Assembly: GCF_003034915.1 (NCBI RefSeq)
Contig: NZ_PZJX01000029.1
Span: forward strand, 186,001 to 250,000
Reading direction: 5' to 3'
Origin: Mesorhizobium helmanticense
GTDB lineage: Bacteria; Pseudomonadota; Alphaproteobacteria; Rhizobiales; Rhizobiaceae
Length of the DNA: 64,000 nucleotides
Part shown: positions 61,017 through 64,000 of the stretch, piece after piece
Layout of the letters: every line of letters begins with the position of its first letter
Numbering within the stretch: position 1 is the first letter of the stretch
Made by a program: the position numbers and the translations under genes
Notes under the pieces: model-generated
The model's input: only the letters and a program-made list of their open reading frames with translations
Databases searched by the model: none
What the model was told of the DNA's origin: nothing

Positions 61017-62798
61017 TTACACCAGCTCCCTGCCCTTGGCGTCGATGGCGTTGGCCACAGCCTCGTCCGTCGCCTCGTCGGGCAAGAGCATCTCGTTATG
61101 CGCCTTGCCCGACGGGATCATCGGGAAGCAGTTGGCGAGCGTTGCCACCCGGCAGTCGAAGATCACCGGCTTCTTCACCGCAATCATCTCCTTGATCGCG
61201 TCGTCCAGCTCGTCCGGCTTCTCGCAACGTATGCCATGGCCGCCATAGGCTTCGGCCAGCTTGACGAAATCCGGCATCGCCTCGGTGTAGGAATGCGACA
61301 GCCGGTTGCCATGCAGCAGCTGCTGCCACTGCCGCACCATGCCCATATACTGGTTGTTGAGGATGAAGATCTTGATTGGCGCCTCGTGTTGCACGGCCGC
61401 ACTCATCTCCTGCATCGTCATCTGCACCGAGGCATCGCCGGCAATGTCGATGACCAGCGCATCCCGGTGCGCGATCTGCACGCCGAGCGCCGCCGGCAGG
61501 CCATAGCCCATCGTGCCCAGCCCCCCCGAGGTCATCCAGCGGTTTGGCTTCTCGAAATGATAATGCTGCGCCGCCCACATCTGGTGCTGGCCGACCTCGG
61601 TGGTGATGTAGGTGTCCATGTCCTTGGTCAGCGCATAGAGCCGCTGGATCGCATACTGCGGCATGATCACGTCGTGGTTCATCTTGTAGGCGAGTGAATC
61701 GCGCGCGCGCCATTTCGCGATCTGCTCCCACCACGGATGGAGCGCCTTCTTGTCGGCCTTGGCGCTCGCCCGCCACAGCCGCACCAGATCCTCCAGCACC
61801 CGGCCGACATCGCCAATGATCGGCACGTCGGTGCGGACATTCTTGTTGATCGACGACGGATCGATGTCGATGTGGATCTTCTTCGAATTCGGCGAGAACG
61901 CGGTGAGCCGCCCGGTGATGCGGTCGTCGAAGCGCGCGCCGATGCAGATCATGACGTCGCAATCATGCATGGCCATGTTGGCTTCATAGGTGCCGTGCAT
62001 GCCCAGCATGCCCATCCAGTTCTTGCCCGATGCCGGATAGGCGCCAAGGCCCATCAGCGTCGAGGTGATGGGAAAGCCGGTCAGGTCGACCAGTTCGCGC
62101 AGCAAATGGCTGGCCTCGGGGCCGGAATTGATGACGCCGCCGCCGGAATAGATGATCGGCTTCCTGGCGCCGGCCATCAGTTCGACCGCCGCCTTGATCT
62201 TGTCGAGGTCGCCCTGGACTTTTGGCTGATAGCTGGTGCGCGGCGCCGTCTGCGGCGGCACATAGATGCCCTTGGCGAACTGCACGTCCTTCGGGATGTC
62301 GACCACGACCGGACCGGGACGCCCGGTCGTCGCGACATGGAAGGCCTCGTGGATGATTGCGGCAAGATCGTTGACATCCTTGACCAGCCAATTGTGCTTG
62401 GTGCAGGGCCGCGTGATGCCGATTGTGTCGCATTCCTGGAAAGCATCGGAGCCGATCAGCGAGGTCGGCACCTGCCCGGTCAGGCAGACCAGCGGGATCG
62501 AATCCATCAGCGCATCCTGCAGGGGCGTCACCGCATTGGTGGCGCCCGGCCCGGACGTCACCAGCAAGACGCCAGCCTTGCCTGTCGAGCGCGCATAGCC
62601 TTCCGCCGCATGGCCGGCGCCCTGCTCATGGCGCACGAGGATGTGCTCGACCTCGTCTTGCTGGAAAATTTCATCGTAGATCGGGAGAACCGCGCCGCCC
62701 GGATAGCCGAAAACATGCTTGACGCCATTGTCCTTCAGCGCCTGCACCACCATTTCGGCGCCCGTCATCTCACGCCGCTCGTTCTGTCCACTGCTCAT
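61017..62798 (-). CDS. ilvI: Acetolactate synthase large (catalytic) subunit
   Basis: Thiamine-diphosphate enzyme (593 residues) for the first step of Ile/Val/Leu synthesis. Seen: GYPGGAVLPIYDEIF with the catalytic glutamate that follows in RHEQGAGHAAEGYAR, GLGTMGYGLPAALG, and the TPP/Mg motif GDASVQMTMQEM...NN. It is preceded by an attenuator leader (62861-62970) and followed by ilvH. Confidence 0.97.
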   Translation of the reverse strand: MSSGQNERREMTGAEMVVQALKDNGVKHVFGYPGGAVLPIYDEIFQQDEVEHILVRHEQGAGHAAEGYARSTGKAGVLLVTSGPGATNAVTPLQDALMDSIPLVCLTGQVPTSLIGSDAFQECDTIGITRPCTKHNWLVKDVNDLAAIIHEAFHVATTGRPGPVVVDIPKDVQFAKGIYVPPQTAPRTSYQPKVQGDLDKIKAAVELMAGARKPIIYSGGGVINSGPEASHLLRELVDLTGFPITSTLMGLGAYPASGKNWMGMLGMHGTYEANMAMHDCDVMICIGARFDDRITGRLTAFSPNSKKIHIDIDPSSINKNVRTDVPIIGDVGRVLEDLVRLWRASAKADKKALHPWWEQIAKWRARDSLAYKMNHDVIMPQYAIQRLYALTKDMDTYITTEVGQHQMWAAQHYHFEKPNRWMTSGGLGTMGYGLPAALGVQIAHRDALVIDIAGDASVQMTMQEMSAAVQHEAPIKIFILNNQYMGMVRQWQQLLHGNRLSHSYTEAMPDFVKLAEAYGGHGIRCEKPDELDDAIKEMIAVKKPVIFDCRVATLANCFPMIPSGKAHNEMLLPDEATDEAVANAIDAKGRELV

Positions 62799-62860
62799 CG
62801 GTCTGGTCCCGTATTGGTTCGCCGTCTGGCGATTGCTGGTCGTTTAGTCGTGTTTTGGGC

Positions 62861-62890
62861 AATAAAAAAGGCCCCCGAGGGAGCCTGTGT
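62861..62890 (-). terminator. ilvI attenuator terminator hairpin
   Basis: On the minus strand AGGCTCC-CTCG-GGGGCCT (a seven-pair stem with one G-T pair) is followed by TTTTTT, a typical intrinsic terminator. It lies about 30 bases after the leader-peptide stop and about 65 bases before the ilvI ATG. That places it as an attenuator and not as an end-of-operon terminator. Base positions are good to about one base. Confidence 0.9.
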
Positions 62891-62919
62891 CTTGCGCATG
62901 GGAGGTTTTCGCCCGGCGG

Positions 62920-62970
62920 TTACACCGCCTTGCCCACGCGCTTTCCTACGAGAATGAGTGCCGTTTTCAT
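62920..62970 (-). CDS. ilvL: ilv leader peptide (attenuator ORF), 16 residues
   Basis: Encodes MKTALILVGKRVGKAV, in which 6 of 16 residues are Leu, Ile or Val, clustered as LILV plus two later Val. It ends in a TAA that lies inside a small hairpin (GGCGGT-GTA-ACCGCC). The terminator follows downstream and then ilvI. The predicted -10 is so close that the transcript would begin at or within a few bases of this ATG, so it is probably read as a leaderless mRNA, as described for the Sinorhizobium trp leader peptide. Ribosome stalling at Leu/Ile/Val codons would prevent terminator formation. Confidence 0.85.
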   Translation of the reverse strand: MKTALILVGKRVGKAV

Positions 62971-62978
62971 GGTGGCGG

Positions 62979-63008
62979 ACAATAGAATTGGTTTTGCGCC
63001 GCTGTCAA
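62979..63008 (-). promoter_or_regulatory. Predicted promoter of ilvIH
   Basis: On the minus strand TTGACA (63003-63008) and TATTGT (62979-62984) are separated by 18 bases. Transcription should start about 62972, only 2-3 bases before the leader-peptide ATG. No other gene is evident in the 453-base interval 62799-63251 apart from the leader region. Confidence 0.7.
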
Positions 63009-63251
63009 CGGCGAATGTGAGTGACATTGACCGGTTCCGATCAATCATCGCTTCGAGTCGTCTGTTTCGCCGCAAGACACCGTTCCAACAGTATCCCGGG
63101 TGGCGCCAAAGTCTCGATAAGTTGCTGAAAAAGCGCCAAACTATTTGACGACGTGACGCGGCGCACATTTTGCCGCGATACTCCGGCCGACCGAGCTGGG
63201 AGGGCCCGGTGAAGCCACAGCAGACGACCAGGACGTCACGGGAGGAAATTG

Positions 63252-64000
63252 ATGCTCGACAAGGCCCCAAACAAGAAACTGTCAGACCTGCTCGACCGGT
63301 TCGGCGCCGCACTTAGCGCCGGCGATGTCGACAGCGCGGTCGGATGCTTTCAGGTAGATTGCTATTGGCGCGATCTCGTCACCTTCACCTGGAACATCAA
63401 GACCATGGAAGGCCGCGACCAGGTGCGCGACATGTTGATCAGCCAGCTGGCGAAGACAAAGCCATCGAACTGGTCGATCGCCAAGGGTGAGGACGCCAGC
63501 GAAAACGATGGGCTCTTGGAGGGCTGGATCAGCTTCGAGACCGAGGTGGCGCGCGGCTTCGGCCACATCAGACTGAAGGACGGCAGGATCTGGACGCTGC
63601 TCACCACCATGGTCGAATTGAAAGGCCATGAGGAGCCGGCCGGCTTCACCCGGCCGATGGGCGCCAAGCATGGCCATGGCAAGAACCGGCCAACCTGGAA
63701 GGAAGAGCGCGAGAAGGAGGCGGCCGAGCTCGGCTTCAAGACGCAGCCCCACACGCTGATCATCGGCGGTGGCCAGGGCGGCATCGCGCTCGGCGCCCGG
63801 TTGAGGCAACTCGGCGTGCCGACCATCATCATAGAGAAGAACGAGCGTGCCGGCGATTCATGGCGCAAGCGCTACAAGTCGCTCTGCCTGCACGACCCGG
63901 TCTGGTACGACCATCTGCCCTATATCGACTTTCCTAGGAACTGGCCGGTCTTCTCGCCCAAGGACAAGATCGGCGACTGGCTGGAAATGTACACCAAGGT
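63252..64000 (+). CDS. Flavin-dependent monooxygenase with NTF2-like N-terminal domain (3' end outside window)
   Basis: The first 249 codons are visible, starting at ATG 63252 after a strong GGAGGAA. The N-terminal ~150 residues match the NTF2/SnoaL-like fold (LLDRFGAALSAGDVDSAVGCF; CYWRDLVTFTWNIKTMEGRDQVRD). A Rossmann FAD-binding motif IIGGGQGGIALGARLRQLG follows at about residue 170, then RAGDSWRKRYKSLCLHDP and HLPYIDFPRNWPVFSPKD, typical of flavin monooxygenases of the YUC/FMO-like type. The product is probably an NADPH-using N- or Baeyer-Villiger-type oxygenase. The gene is truncated by the window, so the length is unknown. Confidence 0.88.
   Translation, partial: MLDKAPNKKLSDLLDRFGAALSAGDVDSAVGCFQVDCYWRDLVTFTWNIKTMEGRDQVRDMLISQLAKTKPSNWSIAKGEDASENDGLLEGWISFETEVARGFGHIRLKDGRIWTLLTTMVELKGHEEPAGFTRPMGAKHGHGKNRPTWKEEREKEAAELGFKTQPHTLIIGGGQGGIALGARLRQLGVPTIIIEKNERAGDSWRKRYKSLCLHDPVWYDHLPYIDFPRNWPVFSPKDKIGDWLEMYTK

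Overview
The window is chromosomal DNA of a high-GC alphaproteobacterium of the order Rhizobiales, most likely Mesorhizobium or a close relative. The grounds are the gene content (nuoA-N with a rhizobial-type extended NuoE, the aerobic cob set including cobE/cobG/cobN, a BA14K-family protein), the widespread rhizobial GAGCATGATC palindrome, and a nested palindromic repeat whose in-frame reading (GEMSGRTEGG) I associate with mesorhizobial proteins. The genus assignment is inference.

Layout. (1) 1-16413, minus strand: complete respiratory complex I operon in the order nuoA-B-C-D-E-F-[helix-hairpin-helix protein]-G-H-[88-aa membrane protein]-I-J-K-L-M-N, followed by the start of birA. Two small extra genes and a tandem hairpin repeat sit inside the operon. 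(2) 16743-17942: an AlkX/YcaQ-type DNA glycosylase. (3) 17950-34124: a promoter, a cobalamin riboswitch, and a long, tightly overlapped aerobic B12 operon: a DUF1636 protein, cobW, cobN, cobG, cobH, cobI, cobJ, [cobK on the opposite strand], cobL, cobE, cobM, cobA, cobB, cobS(cobV), cobT. cobN carries two, and cobG one, in-frame copies of a ~160-176 bp palindromic element. (4) 34239-35405: an AT-rich, apparently foreign gene encoding a TIR domain fused to an RsiV/PdaC-like DUF3298 region, ending just beside the 3' end of a tRNA-Lys(CTT) gene. (5) 35782-45846: a PhzF-like isomerase, a MacAB-type ABC export system, small hypothetical proteins, a NUDIX-like protein, an endonuclease/exonuclease/phosphatase-fold protein, a BA14K protein, a PilZ protein, ilvC, and a TetR regulator divergent from a DUF1772 membrane protein. 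(6) 45901-55000: a flavin monooxygenase, a divergent HxlR/NmrA-type quinone reductase pair, kup, pdxJ, a SpoIIAA-like protein, a RecD-like helicase and a cobalt-type nitrile hydratase operon (alpha, beta, accessory). (7) 55054-63251: an RND efflux pair, a LysE-type exporter, and ilvI-ilvH behind an attenuator with a 16-residue branched-chain-rich leader peptide. (8) The window ends inside a flavin-dependent monooxygenase with an NTF2-like N-terminus.

Links between genes. The B12 operon is probably repressed by its own product through the riboswitch. Two separate loci (ilvC and ilvIH) cover the first two steps of branched-chain amino-acid synthesis, and ilvIH appears to be attenuated by supply of Ile/Leu/Val. 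Cobalt is used at two places, by CobN/CobW and by the nitrile hydratase. The most novel items are the TIR-DUF3298 fusion, the nested palindromes translated inside cobN and cobG, the duplicated helix-hairpin-helix module in the complex I operon, and the apparently leaderless ilv attenuator peptide.
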